Below are positions 1-6,851 of a stretch of 19,288 nucleotides of DNA, piece by piece. The stretch spans positions 1 through 19,288 of the forward strand of contig CAAEDD010000026.1 of the NCBI GenBank assembly GCA_900754515.1, in the 5' to 3' direction. The position numbers and the translations under genes were made by a program. Positions within the stretch are counted from its first letter, which is position 1, and every line of letters begins with the position of its first letter. Origin of the DNA: an uncultured Oscillospiraceae bacterium (GTDB taxonomy: Bacteria; Bacillota; Clostridia; Oscillospirales; Oscillospiraceae). The notes beneath the pieces are model-generated. The model was not told the DNA's origin. It made no database searches and saw only the letters and a list, made by a program, of their open reading frames with translations.

Positions 1-102
1 GCCATGGAGGATGCCTCCCTTGCTGGCTAACTTCATTCATGCCAGGGGCTGCAAACCAAAGTGCGAAAAATCCTTGACACTACCTATATATCTCCCCAAT
101 TA
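1..102. other. Left-edge non-coding stretch
   Basis: No supportable gene. The only structure is a small hairpin, GGAGG (6-10) and CCTCC (14-18) around ATG, plus CTGGC (23-27) against GCCAG (41-45). Neither is followed by a T-run, so I do not call a terminator. A TTGACA hexamer lies at 74-79, but no good -10 stands 16-18 bases downstream, so it is at best a weak promoter for the recombinase gene. Confidence 0.3.
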
Positions 103-130
103 AGTTCGCATAATATAAATTAAACGAACT
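103..130. other. dif: dif-like Xer recombination site
   Basis: This 28-bp site consists of an 11-bp arm AGTTCGCATAA (103-113), a 6-bp centre TATAAA (114-119) and an 11-bp arm TTAAACGAACT (120-130). The arms are inverted repeats of each other at 9 of 11 positions. On the minus strand the site reads AGTTCGTTTAA / TTTATA / TTATGCGAACT. Compared by eye with the Bacillus/Firmicutes dif consensus as I remember it (ACT-K-Y-S-TAKAAT-R-TATATTATG-T-W-AACT), about 23 of 28 positions agree, and the right arm is nearly perfect. It lies 33 bases upstream of a tyrosine recombinase gene, as difSL does beside xerS in streptococci and difH beside xerH in epsilon-proteobacteria. It could instead be the attachment site of a dif-targeting element. 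The site is seen directly; its role is inferred. Confidence 0.72.
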
Positions 131-163
131 TAGAACTTGAAATAATAAGGATTGGTTGACATA

Positions 164-1168
164 ATGAATTTAGATCAAATTAATGACGCTCCAGATATTC
201 TAATGGAGTTTCTGGAATACCACTCCACTGTCCGCGGACATTCAGACAAGACTGTGGCCGGATACTACCTTGATTTAAAAATATTGTTCCGCTTCATCAA
301 GCGCCGCAGGCATTTGGTGCCGTCAAACACTCCCTTTAATGAAATTGATATTACTGATGTTGATATCGACTTTATTAAATCTATACGTATTGAGGAGCTC
401 TACCGATACCAGTCCTTCTCTCCCGAGATGAGCGATTCAAACAAATCCTTATCCGCAGCCAGCCGATGCCGCCGTACCTCTTCCGTGAAGTCGTTTTATA
501 ATTACCTTACAGTAAAGCGCCATTTGCTGGATTTTAACATATGTCAGGAATTGGATATGCCAAAACGACAGAATCGTCTGCCAAGATATTTGGAGGAAGC
601 CGAGTGCGAAAAGCTACTGTCTGTGTGCGATGGACCCTTTGCCCTGCGGGATTATTGTATTTTGATGCTCTTCATGTCCTGCGGCATGCGCGTCTCAGAA
701 CTTGTATCCCTCAATCTCTCCGATATCTATGACGATCACCTGAGAGTAGTTGGTAAAGGTAATAAAGAGAGAATGATATATTTTGCTGGAGGCTGCAGGG
801 AGGCAATCGATGATTACCTGGCTGTGCGTGACCCGGAGAGGATTGTTGCTGAGGACAAAAATGCCTTGTTCATCAGCCGTGACCACCGGCGTATAAGCGT
901 TCGGGGTGTCCAGAAAATGGTTGACAAGAAGCTGCTTCAGGCCGGACTGGATGTAAGCCGATATTCGCCCCATAAGCTTCGCCACACCGCTGCCACTTTG
1001 ATGCTGAAAAACGGCGTGGATACCAGAGCTTTACAGGAAGTCTTGGGCCACAGCAATCTGAATACCACTCAGATTTATACTCACCTTGATAACGCTGCTC
1101 TTCACGAGGCGGCTATGGCCAACCCAATAGGTAGAAAAACTAAGGCCGACATTGAGGATGATACCTGA
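164..1168 (+). CDS. Xer-family tyrosine recombinase (XerC/XerD/XerS class)
   Basis: This site-specific recombinase of 334 aa would cut and rejoin DNA at a short inverted-repeat core, typically to resolve chromosome dimers. An N-terminal SAM-like core-binding domain (roughly 15-125) precedes the catalytic domain. The full catalytic set is present: Arg176 in CGMRVSEL, Lys198 in VGKGNKER, His270 and Arg273 in PHKLRH, His296 in LGHSN and the nucleophile Tyr305 in QIYTH. I chose the ATG at 164 because AAGGA at 147-151 is 12 bases upstream; the in-frame TTG at 152 abuts that sequence and cannot use it. The dif-like site just upstream suggests a single-recombinase or XerC/D-type chromosomal system rather than a phage integrase, and no excisionase or phage genes are near. 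The subfamily cannot be fixed by reading alone. Confidence 0.9.
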   Translation: MNLDQINDAPDILMEFLEYHSTVRGHSDKTVAGYYLDLKILFRFIKRRRHLVPSNTPFNEIDITDVDIDFIKSIRIEELYRYQSFSPEMSDSNKSLSAASRCRRTSSVKSFYNYLTVKRHLLDFNICQELDMPKRQNRLPRYLEEAECEKLLSVCDGPFALRDYCILMLFMSCGMRVSELVSLNLSDIYDDHLRVVGKGNKERMIYFAGGCREAIDDYLAVRDPERIVAEDKNALFISRDHRRISVRGVQKMVDKKLLQAGLDVSRYSPHKLRHTAATLMLKNGVDTRALQEVLGHSNLNTTQIYTHLDNAALHEAAMANPIGRKTKADIEDDT

Positions 1169-1188
1169 AATTACACTTTAAATCCTAC

Positions 1189-1240
1189 CGGGACTAGACA
1201 TTTTTTAAATCAGCTGTTTGGTCCCGAAATTTTTTATTTT
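1189..1240 (+). terminator. Intrinsic terminator after the recombinase gene
   Basis: CGGGACTAGACA (1189-1200) can pair with TGTTTGGTCCCG (1215-1226) over 12 bp with two G-T wobbles. The stem is followed by an A/T run containing six T residues (1230-1235) and further T. It begins 20 bases past the recombinase stop and insulates the gene from the XRE cassette. Confidence 0.75.
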
Positions 1241-1241
1241 A

Positions 1242-1312
1242 AAATGGAAAGTTAGCTTGACATTCTTTATATATGTGTTATAATAAAGCCATATAAAGCT
1301 TGCTTTCCATTT
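1242..1312. repeat. Long inverted repeat bracketing the XRE promoter
   Basis: The left arm 1242-1258 reads AAATGGAAAGTTAGCTT. The right arm 1296-1312 is AAGCTTGCTTTCCATTT, whose reverse complement matches the left arm at 15 of 17 positions. The -35 overlaps the left arm and the right arm lies just after the expected transcription start. Because the left arm would not be transcribed from this promoter, the symmetry is more likely read as DNA, for example as paired operator sites for the XRE protein encoded next. Confidence 0.6.
1257..1284 (+). promoter_or_regulatory. Sigma-A promoter of the XRE/membrane cassette
   Basis: A perfect TTGACA (1257-1262) and a perfect TATAAT (1279-1284) are separated by 16 bases. 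The start of transcription should fall near 1291, giving a leader of about 35 bases with AAGGAG at 1313-1318 ahead of the ATG at 1325. Confidence 0.85.
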
Positions 1313-1324
1313 AAGGAGTTTCTT

Positions 1325-1528
1325 ATGAAGAACCGTTTGGAAGAATTACGAAAGCAGCGCGGAATCAAGCAGGAAGAGCTGGCCAGTGCGCTGGAGGTAT
1401 CACGGCAGACAATTGGCTCTCTGGAAAACGGCCGCTATAATCCGTCCATACTCCTGGCCTTTAAGATTGCCCGATATTTTGACATGAGCATAGAAGAGAT
1501 ATTTATATATGAGGAGGACGCATTATGA
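1325..1528 (+). CDS. Small XRE-family (Cro/CI-type) transcriptional regulator
   Basis: This 67-aa protein is almost entirely one helix-turn-helix domain. Residues about 4-60 follow the XRE pattern, with LEELRKQRGIKQEELA, recognition helix SRQTIGSLENGRYNPS and FDMSIEEIF. It has no effector domain, resembling the YozG-like stand-alone regulators of Firmicutes. AAGGAG lies 7 bases before the ATG. It overlaps the next gene by ATGA, so translation is coupled to a membrane protein, a common arrangement for XRE regulators that control or respond to small membrane proteins. Autoregulation through the inverted repeat around its promoter is inferred. Confidence 0.9.
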   Translation: MKNRLEELRKQRGIKQEELASALEVSRQTIGSLENGRYNPSILLAFKIARYFDMSIEEIFIYEEDAL

Positions 1529-1947
1529 AAAGTAAAAGGTCATTTTTGATAGATATTTTACTGGGAATTGTCCTTTTAACTTCAAGCTTTTTTCTGAAAG
1601 ATGAGTATTATTCATCTATGCTTCTTGCCGGCGGCATAGGTTTGGGTGCAGCTTCTCTTGTCAATATGCTGCGGATTTCATATTGGGAAAGTCCCAAGAA
1701 CCGGGAAAAATATGAGCTTAGAAAGCAGGAGGCCCACATCAACTCCGTGGACGAGAGAAAGCAGTATCTTAGAATGAAATCGGGACATATCAGCTATCAA
1801 CTAATGTGCCTTATTCTGTTCATTCTCGCCTTTGCCTTGGCTCTGTTCAAGGCTCCGGCATGGGTGATAGCAATGGTTTTTCTGCTTTCTGTTAGCCAAT
1901 ACCTGTTGGGTATTGCTGTATTCCATTGGCTGGAAAAAAGACTGTGA
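1525..1947 (+). CDS. Small integral membrane protein (DUF2178-like)
   Basis: This 140-aa protein of unknown function has hydrophobic stretches at about 8-22, 30-48, 92-110 and 115-133, consistent with four membrane segments in two pairs. Between them lies a charged cytoplasmic loop with VDERKQYLRMKSGHIS. The DER...K.G pattern before a membrane hairpin recalls DUF2178-type proteins, which often accompany a small XRE regulator; that assignment is from memory and tentative. GAGGAGG at 1511-1517 gives a strong RBS. The start codon overlaps the XRE stop (ATGA), so the two are translationally coupled. The protein downstream has the same architecture, suggesting paralogues or partners. Confidence 0.75.
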   Translation: MKSKRSFLIDILLGIVLLTSSFFLKDEYYSSMLLAGGIGLGAASLVNMLRISYWESPKNREKYELRKQEAHINSVDERKQYLRMKSGHISYQLMCLILFILAFALALFKAPAWVIAMVFLLSVSQYLLGIAVFHWLEKRL

Positions 1948-1970
1948 ATCTGTCATATAGGGAGTTAACC

Positions 1971-2387
1971 ATGAAAAAAACACTTGCAAATCTTAGCGTT
2001 GCTGTGGGGCTAATAATTCTTATGTTAGGGCTGCTTACATACGGTTTTGGAATAAATTATATTCTACCCGTCCCACGCCCTGACCTTGTGGTATACGGCA
2101 GCACCCTAATAGGGATTATATTTATTGTGTCAGGCGCCTGCGACCTGCTTGCAAAGAAAACCAAGGAAATGGAGATTGAAGAAAAGGACGAGCGAAATAT
2201 TGCCTTGGGCAATGCCGCTATGGCAAGTGGCTTTAAAGTGCTGAGTGTATCAATAGCAATATCGCTTGCCGCCTTGATATTTAGCGGGTATATGACTGTA
2301 GTCCCCTGTTTTACAATTATCGGTGCCTTTGCCGTAGGTCAGATTGCTTTTATCTTGAAACTATGGCGGCTCAATAAAACGATGTAA
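1971..2387 (+). CDS. Second small membrane protein of the XRE cassette (DUF2178-like)
   Basis: This 138-aa protein of unknown function has four predicted membrane segments at about 5-24, 31-52, 84-102 and 108-128, with a charged loop KKTKEMEIEEKDERNIALGN between the pairs. The loop shares the DER motif and position with the preceding membrane protein, so the two probably descend from a common ancestor and may form a complex. I chose the ATG at 1971 because AGGGAG (1959-1964) stands 6 bases upstream; an upstream in-frame GTG-like extension from 1926 would overlap the previous gene and lacks an RBS. The gap to the previous gene is 23 bases, and a strong terminator follows. Confidence 0.75.
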   Translation: MKKTLANLSVAVGLIILMLGLLTYGFGINYILPVPRPDLVVYGSTLIGIIFIVSGACDLLAKKTKEMEIEEKDERNIALGNAAMASGFKVLSVSIAISLAALIFSGYMTVVPCFTIIGAFAVGQIAFILKLWRLNKTM

Positions 2388-2404
2388 AATCCAATATAAT
2401 TAAT

Positions 2405-2435
2405 CGACGGTTCGCTTTACAAAAGCGAACCGTCG
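2405..2435. terminator. Bidirectional terminator between convergent units
   Basis: A 14-bp perfect stem pairs CGACGGTTCGCTTT (2405-2418) with AAAGCGAACCGTCG (2422-2435) around a 3-base loop. It lies 17 bases after the plus-strand membrane-protein stop. It also contains the last codons and part of the stop codon of the minus-strand gene (stop at 2417-2419). T-rich tails are short on the plus side (GTTTCTATT) and looser on the minus side. Confidence 0.85.
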
Positions 2436-3187
2436 GTTTCTATTATGGGCAAACCTGAGCCGATATCAAATAGCGGTCTGTCTGTAAGATATGTGGGCCT
2501 CACTCCGCGGGAGTCTAGAAAGCTCAAAATTGCATCCCTGTCCGGGTGTTTGTCCAGATGCCCGGTAAATGCTAGAACTTCCCGGCTCAGCTTAAAAGCA
2601 GCGCCGCCGATAAATCCGCAGTCAAAGCCTTCCAGTTCAACTCCACCGGCAGATATCAACAGCACATCCATACCGACCTTTTTTGATGCCTCTGCTATCC
2701 CTTTGTCGGCGGTGATTATGGCTCCCCTGTCCACTATGCAGACGGAGCATTTTGTGTAGCCCTGCCTGGAATTTATTGCTTCAAGTCCGCAAATATTTGT
2801 TAAATATTTTTTAATTTCCTGCGCTGCAGTACGTTGATTATATATGAGCTTGTCTCCGCAGATACACAGATTAAGTTGGGCATCTCCAGGATAAGTTGCA
2901 GACTGCACTATATCCGGGTAAAAGATTTGAAAGCCCATTTTCTCCAGAGCCCTGGAAAATCCGGTACATTTCAGATATGGAGCCAGCCAAAGCCCCTCCC
3001 CTCCTGTGTGGAGCACAGACAGATCGGCATGGCCGGAGAGCCTGTTGTCAACATATGGATTATCAGGGACAAATATTGGGGTAATCCCCAGTTTTTTTAG
3101 TGGATCATCTAAAATATCTGAATATTTTTCCCCAATTATAACGAACTCAGCTTTCCTGGGGAGATTTGAATACTTAACTGCGTTCAC
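2417..3187 (-). CDS. DUF6873-type protein with predicted guanidine-modifying-enzyme fold
   Basis: This cytoplasmic protein of 256 aa resembles the clostridial family called DUF6873 (GME fold, the beta/alpha propeller of arginine deiminases and amidinotransferases). Family-like segments are DNRLSGHADLSVLH, RQGYTKCSVCIVD, GFDCGFIGGAAF and FDIGSGLPIIE. The conserved His in GHADLS and Cys in FDCGF are candidates for an active site by analogy, but no substrate can be named. I prefer the GTG at 3187, which overlaps radA by 14 bases and gives a start close to KYSNLPRKAEFVII; a TTG at 3223 would add 12 residues within radA. Neither start has a strong RBS, so translation is probably coupled to radA. 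It is the last gene of cwlD-radA-DUF6873. Confidence 0.7.
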   Translation of the reverse strand: MNAVKYSNLPRKAEFVIIGEKYSDILDDPLKKLGITPIFVPDNPYVDNRLSGHADLSVLHTGGEGLWLAPYLKCTGFSRALEKMGFQIFYPDIVQSATYPGDAQLNLCICGDKLIYNQRTAAQEIKKYLTNICGLEAINSRQGYTKCSVCIVDRGAIITADKGIAEASKKVGMDVLLISAGGVELEGFDCGFIGGAAFKLSREVLAFTGHLDKHPDRDAILSFLDSRGVRPTYLTDRPLFDIGSGLPIIETDGSLL

Positions 3188-4559
3188 GTTTTTTACCCAA
3201 TACTGAGGCCATGGCTTCTCCAACGGACTTCACCGGTATGAGATCAAGTCCCTGGAACTGCTTCACTTCGTCCCGCACATGGGCAGGAATTACGCAGCGT
3301 TTAAAGCCCAAACGGGATATTTCACCCAAACGCTGATTCAAAGAGTTTACACTGCGTATCTCTCCAGATAGACCAACTTCGCCAAAGGCTGCAAGATCAG
3401 TGCCCAGAGGTCTGTCAAGGAAACTGGAGGCCACGGCAAGTACAGTGGCCAAATCTGCCGCCGGCTCATCCAGGCTTAGACCTCCTATAACGTTTATATA
3501 TGCGTCGCAATTGCCCACCGGAAGCCCGCCACGCTTCTCCAACACAGCCAGCAGCATGGCCGCCCGGTTATAATCTAAACCGTTGCAACGCCGGGCGGCA
3601 TTATAGTTTGCAGGCGTAACCAAGGCCTGCACTTCCGCCAGAATGGGCCGGCTGCCTTCCATAATGCATGATACACAAGTGCCGGGACTGTTTTCAGGAC
3701 GACCGCTTAAAAAGACTTCAGAGGGATTCTCAACACAGCGCAGACCTTTGTCTGCCATCTCAAAAACACCGATCTCGTTTGTGGAGCCGAAGCGATTTTT
3801 TGCTGCCCGCAATATTCGAAAACTGGTGCTGCGCTCTCCTTCAAAGTACAGCACGCAGTCCACCATGTGCTCCAGCACCTTAGGCCCGGCAATACTGCCT
3901 TCTTTATTTATATGTCCCACCACAAATACAGTTAGGCCATCGTCTTTAGCTGTGCGCATTATGCGCATAGTGCATTCCTTTATCTGAGTCAGGCTGCCGG
4001 GAGCGGAACTTATCTCTGCATCGGAAACAGTCTGTATGGAATCAATTATGACAATATCCGGCTTGGTATAATTAATAGCAGCGATGATATTGTCCATATC
4101 TGTTTCGGCCAGAACATAGGTTTCTCCACCGTCTATGCCCAGGCGCATAGCCCGCAGCTTAAGCTGCCGCTCGCTCTCTTCGCCTGTGACATACAGCACT
4201 TTCCTGTCTTTTTCCAGGCTGCCGCACATTTGAAGCAGTAGAGTTGACTTTCCTATGCCGGGAGCTCCGCCAACCAGTATTAAGGATCCGGCCACGGCTC
4301 CACCGCCGAGGACACGGTCAAACTCGGATATACCAGTCATAAAGCGAATTTCTGAAGTGGTATCCAGCTCGGAAATGCGTTTTAGCTTAAAGACAGGAGC
4401 ATCATTTTTGGCATAAGAGGCGCCTTTGGATCTTCTGTCGGTATTCAGCTTTACCTCTGTAAGAGTGTTCCATGCGCCGCAGGACGGGCACTTGCCCGCC
4501 CAGTTGGCCGTTTCGTTGCCGCATTCTGTGCAGCAGTAGATTGTCTTTTGTTTCGCCAT
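3174..4559 (-). CDS. radA: DNA repair protein RadA (Sms)
   Basis: RadA is a hexameric RecA-like ATPase that promotes branch migration at recombination intermediates, helping RecA extend D-loops. The 461 aa are full length. A C4 zinc finger uses Cys10, Cys13, Cys24 and Cys27. Walker A GGAPGIGKST is at 97-106, and the RadA-specific KNRFG motif lies in AAKNRFGSTNEIG. The C-terminal third is the Lon-protease-like domain (YINVIGGLSLDEPAADLA through AFGEVGLSGEIR). GGAG stands 7 bases ahead of the ATG. It follows cwlD by 15 bases and overlaps the DUF6873 gene, so it is probably transcribed from the promoter in front of cwlD. Confidence 0.97.
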   Translation of the reverse strand: MAKQKTIYCCTECGNETANWAGKCPSCGAWNTLTEVKLNTDRRSKGASYAKNDAPVFKLKRISELDTTSEIRFMTGISEFDRVLGGGAVAGSLILVGGAPGIGKSTLLLQMCGSLEKDRKVLYVTGEESERQLKLRAMRLGIDGGETYVLAETDMDNIIAAINYTKPDIVIIDSIQTVSDAEISSAPGSLTQIKECTMRIMRTAKDDGLTVFVVGHINKEGSIAGPKVLEHMVDCVLYFEGERSTSFRILRAAKNRFGSTNEIGVFEMADKGLRCVENPSEVFLSGRPENSPGTCVSCIMEGSRPILAEVQALVTPANYNAARRCNGLDYNRAAMLLAVLEKRGGLPVGNCDAYINVIGGLSLDEPAADLATVLAVASSFLDRPLGTDLAAFGEVGLSGEIRSVNSLNQRLGEISRLGFKRCVIPAHVRDEVKQFQGLDLIPVKSVGEAMASVLGKKRERS

Positions 4560-4574
4560 AGTTATCTCCGTTTG

Positions 4575-5297
4575 TCAGGTGTTGGCCACACCGGTTTTAT
4601 ATTGGAGGAAAGAAGCCATAAGTACGGCGGAGATGGCGGTTTGATAGCTGCCGTCCGCCAGTTTGCCCATATCAGACACATTGGACATAAAGCCGCACTC
4701 TACCAGTATAGCCGGGCAGGACACGTGGTTAAGAACATAGAGCTTGCTGGAAGCGGGCTCAGCTACACGCCGGTTATCAGGATACAGCTTTGAGATAAGG
4801 TTTTCATGAGTCAGCTTACCCAGAGTCTCACTGCTTCCGCCGGTGGAGTATATCACCTGAGGACCGCTGGGCTGACCGGTAGGATAGCAGTTCTGATGTA
4901 TGCTGATAAGCACAGGATTTGCAGTAGAGTTTACAAGCCCGGCTCTGTTGACCAAATCATCGTGTTCGCTGTAGCTTTCAGCACTGGACATACTACTGTC
5001 GTCCTGGCGGGTCATGGCATTATCCTGCCCGTAAAATTCAGCCAAAGCCCTAAGCTTTAAGGCAATAGCCAGATTGATATCGCTCTCCTTAGTTCCATCA
5101 GCTGCCAGTGCACCTCCGTCTACACCCCCATGGCCGGGGTCAATGACCAAGGTATAATTCCCTGTATCGGTAGAGGCTTCAGAGGCAGGTTCTTGCTCAG
5201 GAACAAGAAGGCTGACTATAATTGCGGCAATAAGAAGGATAGCCGCAACAATAAGCGCGGCCTTATTTCCGCCTTTGACTTTAAATATGCAGTACAT
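4575..5297 (-). CDS. cwlD: N-acetylmuramoyl-L-alanine amidase, CwlD type
   Basis: This zinc amidase cleaves the bond between muramic acid and the peptide stem. In spore formers CwlD starts synthesis of muramic delta-lactam in cortex peptidoglycan. The 240 aa match CwlD length: an N-terminal membrane anchor at about 12-32, then a single Amidase_3 domain. Zinc ligands and the catalytic Glu are visible: His56 in DPGHGG, Glu71 in TKESDIN, His134 in ISIHQN and Glu200 in VECGFMSN. There are no SH3 or SPOR repeats, which fits CwlD rather than a vegetative autolysin. Its position directly after spoIVA supports a sporulation role. It has its own sigma-A-like promoter and no terminator separates it from spoIVA, so mother-cell read-through is also possible. 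Confidence 0.88.
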   Translation of the reverse strand: MYCIFKVKGGNKAALIVAAILLIAAIIVSLLVPEQEPASEASTDTGNYTLVIDPGHGGVDGGALAADGTKESDINLAIALKLRALAEFYGQDNAMTRQDDSSMSSAESYSEHDDLVNRAGLVNSTANPVLISIHQNCYPTGQPSGPQVIYSTGGSSETLGKLTHENLISKLYPDNRRVAEPASSKLYVLNHVSCPAILVECGFMSNVSDMGKLADGSYQTAISAVLMASFLQYKTGVANT

Positions 5298-5334
5298 ACA
5301 GACCCCTCATAAATAATATTTGAGGCCAGAACTC

Positions 5335-5363
5335 ATTATATATGTTATAAACTGCCAAGTCAA
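5335..5363 (-). promoter_or_regulatory. Sigma-A-like promoter for cwlD-radA-DUF6873
   Basis: On the minus strand TTGACT (5363-5358) and TATAAT (5340-5335) are separated by 17 bases. The -35 starts 10 bases past the spoIVA stop codon. Downstream, an imperfect palindrome (CCTCA at 5305-5309 against TGAGG at 5321-5325) includes part of the cwlD Shine-Dalgarno GAGGGG and might be an operator or a weak RBS-masking hairpin. Confidence 0.78.
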
Positions 5364-5372
5364 CCAGACAGC

Positions 5373-6851
5373 TTAAAGCAAAATACAGATAAGTCCTCCG
5401 CTTCCCTCATTGATTATCCTTTGCAAAGTCTCCTGAAGTTTATTTTTAGCGTTTTGGGGCAGAGCCTCAATCTTTGAAGTAAGGCCCTCTTCAGCAATAT
5501 CGTACAGTGACTTGCCGAAAATATTTGATTGCCATATCCTGTTTACATCTCCGTCAAAACCCTGAAGCAAAAAGTTTATAATATCCTCTGAGGCAGTTTC
5601 ACCACCCAAAGCCGGGGTAACTTCAGTCTCTATATTGGTCATCATCATATGTATTGCCGGAGCGCTGGCTTTCAGCTTCACGCTGTATTTTCCGCCTTGG
5701 CGAACAATTTGAGGTTCCTCCAAATGCATTTGGGAAGAGTCAGGCATAACAACTCCGTAGCCCTTTGTTCTAACATCCTCCAGAGCCGAGCGAAGTTTGT
5801 CATAATCCAATTTGATGGCACTCATTTCAGATAGAGTAGTTATCAGATCACCATCATTATTTACCTGTATACCAGTTTGCTCACTTATTGTTTTGTAATA
5901 TAGCGCTCTTGGTAAACGAACGTTTACCTCCACAGCTCCGCAGCCTAAATCGCATTTGCTTATGTTTACATCGCTGATATTTTCAAGTTCTGAAAGCTTA
6001 CTTACAGAATTGTAGCAGTCTTTAATCTTGCTTACACCGGTATAGCTTTCCATTATACCTGAAAATATATCGGCCCTAAGCTCATTATCTCCGGGCAGAG
6101 CCTCCAGCCATTCAGGCAAATATACTCCTACGGATTTAAGTGGGAACTCTTCCAATACCGATCGAATAATCTCTGATATACCTTCTTCATCCAGCTGAAG
6201 ACAGTTAACTCTAAGGCAGCGCACTCCATATCCTTCACTTATTTCTCTAGCCGTCTCCACAGCAAACTCTGAGTCAGGATCTGCACTGTTTAGAAGTACC
6301 ACGAAAGGTTTGCCAATCTCCTTGAGTTCATTTATTACCCGCTGCTCGGGAATCAGATATTTTTCTCTCGGAATGTCGCAAATGCTCCCATCTGTGGTTA
6401 CGACAATTCCTATAGTGGAGTGTTCGCTGATTACCTTGTAGGTTCCCTTCTCCGCGGCCTCTGTCATGCTTATTTCATGGTCAAACCACGGAGTTGTAAC
6501 CATGCGTTCCTCGCCGTCCTCGAATTGTCCGGCAGCGCCTTCCACCATATAGCCTACACAGTCTACAAGCCTTACGGACAGCTGGGTATTTTCTGCCAGA
6601 GATATGGTTACAGGATTTTCCGGTACAAACTTTGGCTCTGCCGTCATTATCGTTTTTCCGGAACCGCTCTGGGGTAATTCATCCCTGGCGCGTTCTTTCA
6701 TGTAGGTATTATCTATTTGAGGTATAACAAGCTTTTCCATGAACCTTTTTATAAAGGTTGATTTTCCCGTTCTGACGGGGCCGACAACGCCAAGCATGAA
6801 AGCCCCATCAGTCCTTGCAGCGATATCGCGATAAATATTTGTATCAGTCAT
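5373..6851 (-). CDS. spoIVA: Stage IV sporulation protein A (coat basement ATPase)
   Basis: SpoIVA is the cytoskeletal ATPase that polymerises on the outer forespore membrane and forms the platform for spore coat assembly and for cortex formation. The 492 aa match the family. An N-terminal TRAFAC-type NTPase domain carries Walker A GPVRTGKST with Lys30 at the usual place, followed by DCVGYMVEGA and an NSADPDS stretch in the NKxD position. The extreme C-terminus GGLICILL is the family membrane-targeting tail. GGAGG at 6862-6858 lies 6 bases from the ATG, with six T between. That Shine-Dalgarno is inside a terminator hairpin, described separately. The family is under mother-cell sigma-E control in Bacillus, and a matching promoter-like sequence is present here. 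Confidence 0.97.
   Translation of the reverse strand: MTDTNIYRDIAARTDGAFMLGVVGPVRTGKSTFIKRFMEKLVIPQIDNTYMKERARDELPQSGSGKTIMTAEPKFVPENPVTISLAENTQLSVRLVDCVGYMVEGAAGQFEDGEERMVTTPWFDHEISMTEAAEKGTYKVISEHSTIGIVVTTDGSICDIPREKYLIPEQRVINELKEIGKPFVVLLNSADPDSEFAVETAREISEGYGVRCLRVNCLQLDEEGISEIIRSVLEEFPLKSVGVYLPEWLEALPGDNELRADIFSGIMESYTGVSKIKDCYNSVSKLSELENISDVNISKCDLGCGAVEVNVRLPRALYYKTISEQTGIQVNNDGDLITTLSEMSAIKLDYDKLRSALEDVRTKGYGVVMPDSSQMHLEEPQIVRQGGKYSVKLKASAPAIHMMMTNIETEVTPALGGETASEDIINFLLQGFDGDVNRIWQSNIFGKSLYDIAEEGLTSKIEALPQNAKNKLQETLQRIINEGSGGLICILL

Noticed and set aside
1..30. A short plus-strand frame ending in TAA at 28-30 that could be the tail of an upstream gene.
   Set aside because: Only nine codons are visible, with no recognisable motif; it cannot be told from chance.
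103..138. GTTCG...CGAAC arms as a LexA/SOS box before the recombinase.
   Set aside because: The half-sites point outward (GTTCG first, CGAAC second) and are too far apart; SOS boxes have CGAAC first with a 4-base gap. The dif comparison explains the element better.
152..166. TTG at 152 as the start of the recombinase.
   Set aside because: The AAGGA ribosome-binding sequence directly abuts it; the ATG at 164 has proper spacing.
3130..3148. A second dif-arm-like sequence, ATAACGAACT.
   Set aside because: It lies inside the DUF6873 coding region, has no opposing arm, and differs in the inner positions.
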